Positions 38,047 through 46,465 of a stretch of DNA of 64,000 nt are shown in pieces. The notes below the pieces were generated by a model. The model was not told the origin of the DNA, ran no database searches, and saw only the letters and a program-made list of their open reading frames with translations. The stretch's first letter is position 1, and each line of letters opens with the position of its first letter. The stretch comes from Alphaproteobacteria bacterium (GTDB lineage: Bacteria > Pseudomonadota > Alphaproteobacteria > Puniceispirillales > Marisalimonadaceae). The position numbers were made by a program, and so were the translations under genes. The DNA lies in assembly GCA_004213885.1 (NCBI GenBank), contig SGYL01000004.1:19005-83004 (forward strand), given 5' to 3'.

Positions 38047-38388
38047 ATGAATATAATTTCTCAAATTTTAATACGTTTAAGTTCTGATTTAATTGGTGAA
38101 GATCAGTATGGCAATAAATATTATAGCCAAAAAAAAACAGGCAAAAGATATGTAATATTTAATGGGAAAGTAGAAGCTTCAAAAATCCCTCCAATGTGGC
38201 ATGCTTGGCTGCACAAAATTACAAGCAAACCACCTCTTAAAAGAAAAAAATTATATGAATGGCAAAAAGAACATATGCCTAATCTGACAGGAACTGCATT
38301 TGCTGTAAAACCTCAGGGAAGTTTGTTAAATAAAGGGTTTAGACAAAAATCAACAGCTGACTATGAATCATGGACACCTAAAAAATAG
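38047..38388 (+). CDS. NADH:ubiquinone oxidoreductase accessory subunit NDUFA12 (B17.2-like)
   Basis: Supernumerary complex I subunit shared by alphaproteobacteria and mitochondria. It has 113 residues. The conserved core is LIGEDQYGNKYYSQKKTGKR, then PPMWHAWLHKI and EWQKEHMPNLTGTAFAV. Its presence is a good marker of alphaproteobacterial descent. It begins a three-gene run with the MlaD-like and DUF2155 genes, two bases before the former. Confidence 0.94.
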   Translation: MNIISQILIRLSSDLIGEDQYGNKYYSQKKTGKRYVIFNGKVEASKIPPMWHAWLHKITSKPPLKRKKLYEWQKEHMPNLTGTAFAVKPQGSLLNKGFRQKSTADYESWTPKK

Positions 38389-38390
38389 TT

Positions 38391-38834
38391 ATGAAATATA
38401 GTTTAATTGAAACATTAATGGGTTTTAGTGTAATAATAGTTGCAATCTTATTTTTACTTTTTGGGTTTTCTTTAGAAAAAAATATAAATTCTAAAAACAT
38501 ATCTATATCTGCGATCTTTGAAAATGTGAACGGCTTAAGTGTTGGCGATAAAGTAAAAATTTCTGGTATTACTGTTGGAAAAATTAGAAATTTTGAATTA
38601 GAGAAAGATGAATTTGAAGTTATGGTAGAACTTGAAGTTGATAAAAATATCAGCATACCAGATGACTCAACTGCAAAAATCTCTTCATCGAGTTTATTTG
38701 GTGGCAAATTTTTGGAAATAGTTCCAGGATCCTCTGAAATTTTTTTAAAAAATAAATCTGTAATTTATGACACTCAAACATCATTAAGTTTTACTGATAT
38801 GATTGGTAAAATGATTATGTCTAGTGGTAAGTAA
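38391..38834 (+). CDS. MlaD-like MCE-domain lipid transport protein
   Basis: Membrane-anchored MCE protein of the type that carries phospholipids between the membranes (Mla system). It has 147 residues, with an anchor at about 8-27 (ETLMGFSVIIVAILFLLFGF) and an MCE domain (ISAIFENVNGLSVGDKVKISGITVGKI). SSSSLFGGKFLEIVPGS is the conserved end of the domain. The other Mla genes (mlaE, mlaF) are absent from this window. It overlaps the DUF2155 gene by 11 bases. Confidence 0.87.
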   Translation: MKYSLIETLMGFSVIIVAILFLLFGFSLEKNINSKNISISAIFENVNGLSVGDKVKISGITVGKIRNFELEKDEFEVMVELEVDKNISIPDDSTAKISSSSLFGGKFLEIVPGSSEIFLKNKSVIYDTQTSLSFTDMIGKMIMSSGK

Positions 38835-39270
38835 AAGCTTGAAAAAAATTTTCTTTTTTATTTCTTTTTTTTGTATCTGTATAAATAGTAAAAATTTAGT
38901 TGCTAATGATTGGTTGATAGGAAATGTAGGAACTTTTCAAGGCTTAGATAAGATTACAGCTAGGATAAAAACCTTCGAAATAAAAGTAGGTGTGCCAAAA
39001 AAATTTGGTGTTTTAGCTATAGATCTTCAAAAGTGTGTTTACTCTAGACCTTTAGATGAACCAGAATCTATAGCCTATCTAAAAGTTTCAGATAATTCTG
39101 AAAAATACTTAGTCAATAAAGATAAATTATCAATTTTCGAAGGTTGGATTTTTGCTTCAAGCCCAGCTTTAAATGCTATGGAACATCCAGTTTATGATGT
39201 TTCTTTAATTTCTTGTAAAAAAGATAAAACATTGTCAAATAAATCTTCATCTTCAACACTTAAAGACTGA
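38824..39270 (+). CDS. DUF2155 family exported protein
   Basis: Alphaproteobacterial protein of unknown function with an N-terminal signal peptide (residues 5-26) and a DUF2155 domain. That domain is recognised by GTFQGLDKITARIKTFEIKVG, the cysteine in DLQKCVYSRPLDEPES, and the ending FEGWIFASSPALNAMEHPVYDVSLISCK. The start is given as GTG at 38824; TTG at 38839 (MKKIFFFISFF) would also give a good signal peptide. The last 79 bases are antisense to the end of aat. Confidence 0.88.
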   Translation: MVSKSLKKIFFFISFFCICINSKNLVANDWLIGNVGTFQGLDKITARIKTFEIKVGVPKKFGVLAIDLQKCVYSRPLDEPESIAYLKVSDNSEKYLVNKDKLSIFEGWIFASSPALNAMEHPVYDVSLISCKKDKTLSNKSSSSTLKD

Positions 39271-39866
39271 AAATCAATATTTTGATCAATATATTTAGAT
39301 ATTTTTTTTTTGAAAAGATCTTGATTTATTTCGAAAGCTCCAAACTGTTTTAAATGATCATTCATAAACTGAATATCTAAAATTGAATATTTTAAAAAAT
39401 ATAATCTTGCTACTAAATTGATTAACGCAAATTTGCTAGCATTAGTTACAGAACTGAACATAGATTCAGCAAAAAAACATCCACCTATTGCAATACCATA
39501 TATCCCTCCAACAATTTTGTCGTTTTTCCAACATTCTATAGAATGTGCAATGCCAATTTCGTGTAGATTATTGAAATGGTTTTCTATTGTTTTATTAATC
39601 CAGGTATCTTTTCTATTTTCAGTAGCGCATCTATTGATTACTTTTTTAAAATTTGTATTAACTGTAATATAAAAAGGCTTTTTTTTAATAAATCTTGAAA
39701 AAGACCTTGAGACATGAAAGTCTTTAATTGGTAATAATGCTCTTTTTTTTGGATTGATAAAAAAAATTTTTTCATCACATCTACTTTTAGCCATTGGAAA
39801 AATGCCAAGTTTATAGATTTGTAAAATTGATTCAGAGTTTAAATTCTTATAGAATTTATTTTCCAT
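39192..39866 (-). CDS. aat: Leucyl/phenylalanyl-tRNA--protein transferase
   Basis: Adds leucine or phenylalanine from aminoacyl-tRNA to proteins with N-terminal lysine or arginine, marking them for ClpS-ClpAP. It has 224 residues. The family start YKLGIFPMAKSRCDEKIFFINPKKRALLPI and the core GIAHSIECWKNDKIVGGIYGIAIGGCFFAESMFS are present. It follows accC with an 11-base overlap. Its 3' end overlaps DUF2155 by 79 bases, which is long for a convergent pair; both ends encode charged, non-conserved tails. Confidence 0.95.
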   Translation of the reverse strand: MENKFYKNLNSESILQIYKLGIFPMAKSRCDEKIFFINPKKRALLPIKDFHVSRSFSRFIKKKPFYITVNTNFKKVINRCATENRKDTWINKTIENHFNNLHEIGIAHSIECWKNDKIVGGIYGIAIGGCFFAESMFSSVTNASKFALINLVARLYFLKYSILDIQFMNDHLKQFGAFEINQDLFKKKISKYIDQNIDFQSLSVEDEDLFDNVLSFLQEIKETS

Positions 39867-41199
39867 TTAAGTAAATTTGCTCTAACCATTTTATATCAAA
39901 ATTTCCATTAATTATATCTGGATTTTCGAGTAAATTTTGATGAAGTTCTAACGTCGAAGGTATTGGCTCAACTACCATTTCTTTGATTGCTTGCTTAAGT
40001 TTTAATATACATTCTTTTCTATTTTTACCATGAGCTATTAGTTTAGCTATAAGACTATCGTAATAAGGAGGAATGTTATAACCTGAATAGATTCCAGAAT
40101 CTATGCGAATGCCAAGACCACCTGGTGAGTGAAATTGTTCAATCTTCCCTGGTGAGGGTATAAAGGTTTTTGGATCTTCAGCATTAATTCTGCATTCAAT
40201 AGAATGACCTGTAAATTTAATATCTTTTTGCTTCCATTTTAGTTCATAATTGGAAGCAATTTTTATTTGTTCTTTTACAATATCTATTCCTGTTATTGCC
40301 TCAGTGATTGGGTGTTCTACCTGCAGTCTTGTATTCATTTCAATAAAATAAAATTTTCCATTTTCATATAAATATTCTATTGTTCCAAGACTTTCATAAC
40401 CCATAACCTTTGCTGCTTTTGATGAGAGATTGCAAATATATTCTCTTTCATCATTGGTCAATGCTGGAGAAGGAGCTTCTTCTATGAGCTTTTGATGATT
40501 TCTTTGAATTGAACACTCTCTTTCACCTAAGTGAAATACGTTTCCAAAAGAGTCTCCAATAATTTGTACTTCAATATGTCTTGGGTTTGATAAATATTTT
40601 TCAATGTATACATCATCATTACCAAAAGCAGCTCTTGCTTCATTTTTTGCAGATAAAAAAGCGTTTTTTATATCATCTTCATTCTGCACGATTTTCATGC
40701 CTTTGCCGCCACCGCCTGCAGATGCTTTTATTAAAACAGGAAGTCCAATTTTTTGTGCTTCTTTTTTTGCTGTTTCAATGTCTTTGACAATTCCTTTTGA
40801 TCCAGGAACGAGTGGCAATCCAATTTTCTGAGCAATTTCTTTTGCTTTTATTTTGTCTCCCATATCTTTTAAATGTTGAACCTTAGGGCCAATAAATTTA
40901 ATATTATGTGCTTGGATAATTTCAGCAAAGGACGAGTTTTCAGAAAGAAAACCAACACCAGGATGTATGGCATCAGCTCCTACAAGTTGAGCAGCTGTGA
41001 TAATTGAGGGAATATTCAAATAAGACTTTGAAGAATGAGGGGGGCCAATACAAACGCTTTCATCAGCTAACCTTACATGCATTGCTTCATTATCTGCTGT
41101 TGAATGAACGGCTACAGTTTTAATTTCTAACTCTTTACATGCTCTCAATATTCTAAGAGCAATGTCACCTCTATTAGCAATTAATATTTTAGAAAACAT
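39856..41199 (-). CDS. accC: Acetyl-CoA carboxylase biotin carboxylase subunit
   Basis: Carboxylates biotin on AccB with ATP and bicarbonate in the first step of fatty acid synthesis. It has 447 residues. It opens FSKILIANRGDIALRILRACKEL, the glycine-rich ATP-grasp loop is ASAGGGGKGMKIV, and catalytic-core segments are GERECSIQRNHQKLIEEAPSP and FIEMNTRLQVEHP. Two bases separate it from accB, in the usual aroQ-accB-accC order. Confidence 0.98.
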   Translation of the reverse strand: MFSKILIANRGDIALRILRACKELEIKTVAVHSTADNEAMHVRLADESVCIGPPHSSKSYLNIPSIITAAQLVGADAIHPGVGFLSENSSFAEIIQAHNIKFIGPKVQHLKDMGDKIKAKEIAQKIGLPLVPGSKGIVKDIETAKKEAQKIGLPVLIKASAGGGGKGMKIVQNEDDIKNAFLSAKNEARAAFGNDDVYIEKYLSNPRHIEVQIIGDSFGNVFHLGERECSIQRNHQKLIEEAPSPALTNDEREYICNLSSKAAKVMGYESLGTIEYLYENGKFYFIEMNTRLQVEHPITEAITGIDIVKEQIKIASNYELKWKQKDIKFTGHSIECRINAEDPKTFIPSPGKIEQFHSPGGLGIRIDSGIYSGYNIPPYYDSLIAKLIAHGKNRKECILKLKQAIKEMVVEPIPSTLELHQNLLENPDIINGNFDIKWLEQIYLNGK

Positions 41200-41200
41200 T

Positions 41201-41662
41201 TTATTCTATAATTACAAGTAATTGTTCAAACTCAACTGGTTGGCCATCTTCGAAACCGATAAATACAACTTTTCCTCCTTTTGGAGCATTTATAGTGTTC
41301 ATTACTTTCATTGCCTCAATAATTAAAAGTGGTTGATTGTTTGATACAGTATCTCCAAGTCTTATAAAAGGAGCTTTTCCGGGCTCTGGTGAGACATATG
41401 CGGTTCCAACCATAGGTGCTTTTAATGCGCCAGGATGGTTAACATCCAAATTTGACATAGTTTCTGAAGTTTTATTTTCTTGTGCTTCAGTTTCAGCTAT
41501 CTTTTGAGTTTGTATAGGCGCAAAATTTACAGGCAGAACATTTTTATCTATAGACAGTTTTAAATCTGAATTTTCATATTTTAGTTTAGTTATTTTTTCT
41601 TTAGTCATTAATTGAGATAATTTACGAATTAATTCTATCTCTTTATTTTGATTTTCTTTCAT
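41201..41662 (-). CDS. accB: Acetyl-CoA carboxylase biotin carboxyl carrier protein
   Basis: Carries the biotin that shuttles carboxyl groups between AccC and AccAD. It has 153 residues. A linker of charged and Pro/Thr-poor residues leads to the biotinyl domain, with the biotinylation motif EAMKVMN and the modified lysine at K119. The thumb-like LGDTVSNNQPLL segment precedes it. One base separates it from aroQ. Confidence 0.97.
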   Translation of the reverse strand: MKENQNKEIELIRKLSQLMTKEKITKLKYENSDLKLSIDKNVLPVNFAPIQTQKIAETEAQENKTSETMSNLDVNHPGALKAPMVGTAYVSPEPGKAPFIRLGDTVSNNQPLLIIEAMKVMNTINAPKGGKVVFIGFEDGQPVEFEQLLVIIE

Positions 41663-41663
41663 T

Positions 41664-42125
41664 TTAAACCTTTTTATTATTTAATTTGTAAAGATAATCT
41701 ATTGCCATTAAGTATGATTCTTCTCCAAATCCTGCTATAATACCTTGGGCAACTTTTGAAATAAATGAATGATGTCTAAATTCTTCTCTAGCATGTATGT
41801 TTGTAATATGTACTTCAATCACTATGCCTTTAAACATTTTTAAGGCGTCAAGAATTGCGATCGATGTATGTGTGTATGCAGCAGCATTTATAATAATTGC
41901 CTTCATGTTTTGGTCAATTGCGTCATGAATTTTATTAATAATCTCACCTTCGATATTCGATTGGAAAAAGACACAACTTAAATTTAATTTATCACATTTA
42001 TCTTCACACATATCTTCAATGTCTTGAAGATTTAAACTTCCATATTTGTCAGGTTCCCTTATTCCTAATTTATTCAAATTTGGACCATTAATTATATATA
42101 TTTTGTCTTTCAAAATTATCTCCAA
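41664..42125 (-). CDS. aroQ: 3-dehydroquinate dehydratase, type II
   Basis: Third step of the shikimate pathway. It has 153 residues, the dodecameric type II form. It starts IYIINGPNLNKLGIREPDKYG, where the tyrosine/arginine lid is expected, and has INAAAYTHTSIAILDAL and VEVHITNIHAREEFRHHSF with the catalytic histidine. It is the first of the aroQ-accB-accC-aat run and follows the DsbA-like gene by eight bases. Confidence 0.96.
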   Translation of the reverse strand: MEIILKDKIYIINGPNLNKLGIREPDKYGSLNLQDIEDMCEDKCDKLNLSCVFFQSNIEGEIINKIHDAIDQNMKAIIINAAAYTHTSIAILDALKMFKGIVIEVHITNIHAREEFRHHSFISKVAQGIIAGFGEESYLMAIDYLYKLNNKKV

Positions 42126-42133
42126 AATCAGAT

Positions 42134-42838
42134 TTATCTTTTTCTTTCTAAGGCAATTGCTTTTTCTATATCTTTTTCACTCATGGCACCAGGATATATT
42201 TTATTTCCAATAATAAAAGCTGGTGTGCCTCTTAAATTTAATCTGTTAGCTATTTCTCTATTCTTGTTAATAATTAACATTAATTTTTCATTTGAATAAT
42301 CACTTTTTAATTTTTTTACATCAATTTTTAGTTCCTTGGCAAATAACAATAATAATTTATCATCAATTTTTCCTGTATGTTTCATAAGCTTACTATGAAA
42401 TTCAAAATATTTTTTTTGATTTCTTGCAGCCAAACTAGCTTTAGCAGCAGATAGAGAGCTATTTGACAAAATTGGATATTCAACAAAAATGATTTCTACT
42501 TTTTTATCTTTTTTATAAATATTAAAAATATTTTGCATAACAGATTTGCAATAACCGCAATTATAATCAAAAAATTCATATATGGTAACATCTGAATTAG
42601 TACTGCTTAATTTAGGATTAGGAATTTTTCTTAACTCAGTTAAGGCTATTTCAAAATTATTTTTAGATCTCTCTAAATTTAAGTTTTGAAGTGCTTTTTC
42701 TATCACTTGTGGGTTTTTCAAAATGAAGTTATTTATAAGGGAATTAACTTCATCTTTTTTCAATTCATGAGCAAATGATTGTTTGAATAAGGAAAAAACA
42801 AAAGTTAAAAAAATCAAAATTTTAAATTTAATATTCAT
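42134..42838 (-). CDS. Exported DsbA-family thiol oxidoreductase (Com1-like)
   Basis: Periplasmic disulfide exchange protein of 234 residues. A signal peptide ends near residue 23 (MNIKFKILIFLTFVFSLFKQ, then SFA). The thioredoxin-fold active site is CGYC, in FFDYNCGYCKSVMQNI, and the cis-proline loop is RGTPAFIIGN. The N-terminal helical segment (NNFILKNPQVIEKALQNL) is typical of the Com1/DsbG-like group. It precedes aroQ on the same strand and follows the M48 protease, suggesting an envelope-quality pair. Confidence 0.9.
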   Translation of the reverse strand: MNIKFKILIFLTFVFSLFKQSFAHELKKDEVNSLINNFILKNPQVIEKALQNLNLERSKNNFEIALTELRKIPNPKLSSTNSDVTIYEFFDYNCGYCKSVMQNIFNIYKKDKKVEIIFVEYPILSNSSLSAAKASLAARNQKKYFEFHSKLMKHTGKIDDKLLLLFAKELKIDVKKLKSDYSNEKLMLIINKNREIANRLNLRGTPAFIIGNKIYPGAMSEKDIEKAIALERKR

Positions 42839-42848
42839 TTTTATCCTT

Positions 42849-44183
42849 TTATTTTAAATTTATAATATCTGAAGCTCTAATTTTATACAAAGTTTTAATA
42901 TTTTTATACTTTAATGCTTTAGATGCAAAGACTTTAGCTTTATCATATTGTTTTTTTAAAATTTTTTCTTCAGCTATGGCGACTAAGCTAGCTGATTTAT
43001 CACCTAATTTTTCGGCATTAGTTCCAATTAATCTCCACAAATATATTGAATTATATTTCATTGGTATAAGTTCTTCTAAAATTAATAATGATTTTTTTAA
43101 TGATTTTTTATCATTTATTTCTATAAGCGATTTTGCAAGTGACAATTTAATATTAAGTGGAGGAGAGACTTTAAGTTTATTAAATTTATCTATGGCATGA
43201 CTATAATGTAACGAAGCTTTTTTATAATTACCTTTGATGAAGAGTAAACTTCCAATCATTTCGTTAGTAAATGGATTTTTTTTATCTTGTTCTTGAAGTT
43301 CTTCTGCTTTTTTTATTGAAGCTGTAATATTGTGGCTTAAATAATGATTTATAGAAGAATAAAAAATTTTATTTTTTTCTTTTAGGTTTTTTTTAATTAC
43401 ATTAAATTTTTGTTTATTTTTTGTATAAGCAGTAAGTTTGATTTTTAGTTTTTGTAAATCTAGTTCAAGATTTTTATAATAAATTGTAGTGTTAAGATTA
43501 TTATTCTTGAAATTAGAAAGACTATTTATAAGTTCTAATCTATTTTCTGAATTAGGATGAGAGGTATAGTAATTATTTTTTTTTGGAAAAAGTTTATTTC
43601 TTTCTTCAATTTTTTTAAAAAATTCATTCAAACCAATTGAACTTTTTTTTAACTTGTTAAGAGCCTTTATTGAAAAAATGTCAGCTTCTAATTCTTGAGT
43701 ACGATTATATTTAAATTGTTTTTTACTAAAAAAATCCGTTCCAATTAATATTGACCCGTTTAAATTATTATCAGAGCCAGCTAATGTGGCACCAAGCAAA
43801 GCAAATAAACCAATATTTATGAGATTTGAATTTTTTTTTGATAAAATTCTCCTACTTTCCACATGTCCTAATTTTAAGTGCCCAATTTCATGAGCTATTA
43901 TTCCTTCTAATTCCTCATATGAATCTAAATTTTCTAATAAACCACTGTGTATGTAAATGTAATTATTCTCTGTTACAAAGGCATTCATTGAATTATCAAT
44001 AACAATCAAGGGCTTGATAGATGAGTTTTTAATATCTTCGTTAATATAAAAATTATTGATTAAATTTTGCAGAAAAAACTCAATCTCTGAATCTCTAATG
44101 ATATTTATATTCTTAGCAAAAACACTTGAAGTAAAAAATATAAAAAATAAATTTACATAAATTTTTAAATAATTAAATTTAAT
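42849..44183 (-). CDS. M48-family metalloprotease with TPR tail (BepA-like), non-canonical start
   Basis: Periplasmic zinc protease, like BepA, involved in outer-membrane protein quality control. The zinc motif is AHEIGHLKLGH, the third-ligand region is RTQELEADIFSI, and the C-terminal part looks TPR-like. The first ATG/GTG/TTG codon in frame is TTG at 44009, but that removes the signal peptide and the conserved start. The frame is open upstream and encodes a convincing signal peptide (KFNYLKIYVNLFFIFFTSS, then VFA) and NIIRDSEIE. The only candidate starts there are ATT at 44183 and ATA at 44186; I used 44183. These overlap the rne stop codon. Confidence 0.82.
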   Translation of the reverse strand: MKFNYLKIYVNLFFIFFTSSVFAKNINIIRDSEIEFFLQNLINNFYINEDIKNSSIKPLIVIDNSMNAFVTENNYIYIHSGLLENLDSYEELEGIIAHEIGHLKLGHVESRRILSKKNSNLINIGLFALLGATLAGSDNNLNGSILIGTDFFSKKQFKYNRTQELEADIFSIKALNKLKKSSIGLNEFFKKIEERNKLFPKKNNYYTSHPNSENRLELINSLSNFKNNNLNTTIYYKNLELDLQKLKIKLTAYTKNKQKFNVIKKNLKEKNKIFYSSINHYLSHNITASIKKAEELQEQDKKNPFTNEMIGSLLFIKGNYKKASLHYSHAIDKFNKLKVSPPLNIKLSLAKSLIEINDKKSLKKSLLILEELIPMKYNSIYLWRLIGTNAEKLGDKSASLVAIAEEKILKKQYDKAKVFASKALKYKNIKTLYKIRASDIINLK

Positions 44184-46200
44184 TATTCCACCATCCAGTT
44201 TTTTTTGTTTTCACTTTATTTTTTTCAGAATCTAAATTGACAACATCAATTTTAGTAGAAGATTTTGTTTTTCTAGTTTTTTTACTTTTAGATTTCTTTT
44301 TTTCATCATCTAAAATTTGATTTATGTCTGTTACCTTTTCTGAGGTTTTTTCAATAGACTCAATATCTTGTTCAAAGTTTTCAATTTCTGAGTTGTCTGG
44401 CTTTTTAGAGTGTTTAGCTTTATTAGTTCCTTTTTTATTTTTTTTCTCTACTAAAGATGGATCCTTTTTTCTATCTAAATCAGTGTTAGTTTCATTTAAA
44501 GTATCATTATTATCACGTGATTTTTTTAGATTTTTCCTTTTTTTGGATATTTTATCTTTATGTTGATTTTCTTCTTTTAAATCAACAATTTTTCTATCCT
44601 CATTATTTTCAAGTTTGTAGTCTGAAATAATTAGATTATTATCAATATTGAAAACAATTTTAGTTTTATGTCTGTTTTCAATATCAAATATATTTCTTTT
44701 TTTATTGTTTAAAATATATGCTGACATATTTGAATGAATTGAAATTGATATTTCATTTTGATTATTTTTAACTAAACTATCCTCAGCTTCCCTCAATATT
44801 TGCATAGAAGTAACTTCAGAGGATTGAATGCGTCCAACACCACCACAAAAATTACAAACTTCAGTGGTTGTTTCAGAAACAGATAATCTTAATCTCTGTC
44901 TTGAAAGTTCTAAAAGACCAAAAGAGCTTATCTCTCCAATTTGTATTCTGGCTCTATCTTGTTTGAATGCTTCTTTTAATTTTCTTACTATTGTATTACG
45001 ATTTTTATAGTCTTCCATATCTATAAAGTCTATTACAATTAATCCTGAAAGGTCTCTTAATTTAGCTTGCCTTGCAAATTCTTCAGCAGCTTCTAAGTTT
45101 GTTTGAAATGCAGTTTTTTCAATAGACCTTTCTCTTGTCGCTTTACCTGAATTCACATCAACAGCAACTAGAGCTTCTGTATGATTTATTACTAGATATC
45201 CACCGGATTTTAAATTAACTGTTGGTTTAAATATATCAGACAATTGTGTATCAATACCAAATCTCTGGAAAAGCAAAACTTGATCATCGGTATATTGTTG
45301 AATTTTTTTTGTATGACTAGGCATCAATGATTTCATGTAACTTTTACAAGTTTTAAATGCTGGTTCTCCTTGCACTAAAATTTCCTCAACATCACTATTA
45401 TACATATCACGAACTGCTCTTTTTATAATAGAACCTTCATCGTGAATTAAGTTTGGAGCATTAGATTTAATTGTTTTATTTTTTATATCTTCCCACATCG
45501 AAATAAGATTTTGAAAATCTCTTTTGATCTCAACCTTTGTTCTTTTACTTCCAGCTGTTCGAATAATTAATGCCATTCCTTTGTCTAAGTTCAAACCCTC
45601 TAAAACTTTTTTTAATCTTTGACGATCAGTTAAAGTTGAAATTTTTCTGCTAATACCTCCACCTCTAGGAGTGTTTGGCATTAAAACACAATATCTACCG
45701 GCTAAAGATAAATAAGAGGTTAAAGCAGCTCCTTTATTACCTCTTTCTTCTTTAACAATTTGAACTAGGATAATTTGCCCTTTTGAAATTACTTCTTGGA
45801 TTTTATAGTTTTTATAAAGTTTATTCTTTATTTTTTTAAAATCCTTATTTTCTTGGAATTCATCATCAACATTTTCATCGTTATTAATTTGAATTTCGTC
45901 ATCATCACTTACTTCTTTGGAAACTGTTTCTAATAATTTTGCTCTATCTTCTACTGGAATACGATAATAATCAGGGTGAATTTCACTAAAAGCTAAAAAT
46001 CCTTGTCTATTTCCACCGTACTCAACAAAAGCAGCTTGAAGACTTGGTTCAACTCTAGTAACCCTTGCCAAATAAACATTACCTCTTAGTTGTTTTTTTC
46101 CAACAACTTCGTATTCAAAATCTTCTATGATATCGTTTTGGATAGATGCAATTCTAGTTTCTTGGTCGTTACTTGCATCGATTAATATTCTCTTTGTCAT
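44179..46200 (-). CDS. rne: Ribonuclease E
   Basis: Endoribonuclease that starts mRNA decay and processes rRNA and tRNA. It has 673 residues. The S1 domain covers about 30-150 (GNVYLARVTRVEPSLQAAFVEYG), with a long acidic insertion. The catalytic acids are in VAVDVNSGKATRE and IVIDFIDMED, and the zinc-link cysteines are C449 and C452 in CNFCGG. A lysine-rich disordered tail ends in GWWNN, resembling the C-terminal GWW peptide that recruits PNPase in Caulobacter. ATG at 46200 is chosen over 46212 because GGAG lies six bases before it. The 5' leader has strong inverted repeats. Confidence 0.95.
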   Translation of the reverse strand: MTKRILIDASNDQETRIASIQNDIIEDFEYEVVGKKQLRGNVYLARVTRVEPSLQAAFVEYGGNRQGFLAFSEIHPDYYRIPVEDRAKLLETVSKEVSDDDEIQINNDENVDDEFQENKDFKKIKNKLYKNYKIQEVISKGQIILVQIVKEERGNKGAALTSYLSLAGRYCVLMPNTPRGGGISRKISTLTDRQRLKKVLEGLNLDKGMALIIRTAGSKRTKVEIKRDFQNLISMWEDIKNKTIKSNAPNLIHDEGSIIKRAVRDMYNSDVEEILVQGEPAFKTCKSYMKSLMPSHTKKIQQYTDDQVLLFQRFGIDTQLSDIFKPTVNLKSGGYLVINHTEALVAVDVNSGKATRERSIEKTAFQTNLEAAEEFARQAKLRDLSGLIVIDFIDMEDYKNRNTIVRKLKEAFKQDRARIQIGEISSFGLLELSRQRLRLSVSETTTEVCNFCGGVGRIQSSEVTSMQILREAEDSLVKNNQNEISISIHSNMSAYILNNKKRNIFDIENRHKTKIVFNIDNNLIISDYKLENNEDRKIVDLKEENQHKDKISKKRKNLKKSRDNNDTLNETNTDLDRKKDPSLVEKKNKKGTNKAKHSKKPDNSEIENFEQDIESIEKTSEKVTDINQILDDEKKKSKSKKTRKTKSSTKIDVVNLDSEKNKVKTKKTGWWNN

Positions 46201-46224
46201 CAAAATCTCCATGTGTACGATGAC

Positions 46225-46358
46225 AGTTAGAATAATTTGAAAAGGAACACCTAAAAAGTTGCAATTTTTTATAATGATTAGGTGTTTTATTTTTAAATAA
46301 ATATGTGTTTTTTTGAGGGCTCATTTCTATGATACAATGTGTTTTATTTATTCTAACT
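46225..46358 (-). promoter_or_regulatory. Nested inverted-repeat leader of rne (candidate structured RNA)
   Basis: A perfect 11-bp inverted repeat, AGTTAGAATAA (46225-46235) and TTATTCTAACT (46348-46358), encloses a second perfect 9-bp inverted repeat, AACACCTAA (46246-46254) and TTAGGTGTT (46278-46286). Between the inner arms lies an A-run/T-run pair around TTGCAA. Read on the minus strand this would be a long-stemmed fold ending about 25 bases before the rne ATG. RNase E controls its own mRNA through its leader in enterics, so a similar role is possible here. Whether this is transcribed is not shown. Confidence 0.5.
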
Positions 46359-46465
46359 ATCTTTTTGTAATTAATTCGTGTAATTCAATTTTTTAACAGT
46401 ATATTAATAAAATTTTGTTATCAAGCAACTTATTGATTTATTATTATTAATTTAAAGATTTAATT

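Noticed and set aside
46169..46324. 51-codon upstream frame in the rne leader overlapping the rne start
   Set aside because: No ribosome-binding site precedes its ATG, the residues look random, and the region is better explained by inverted repeats.
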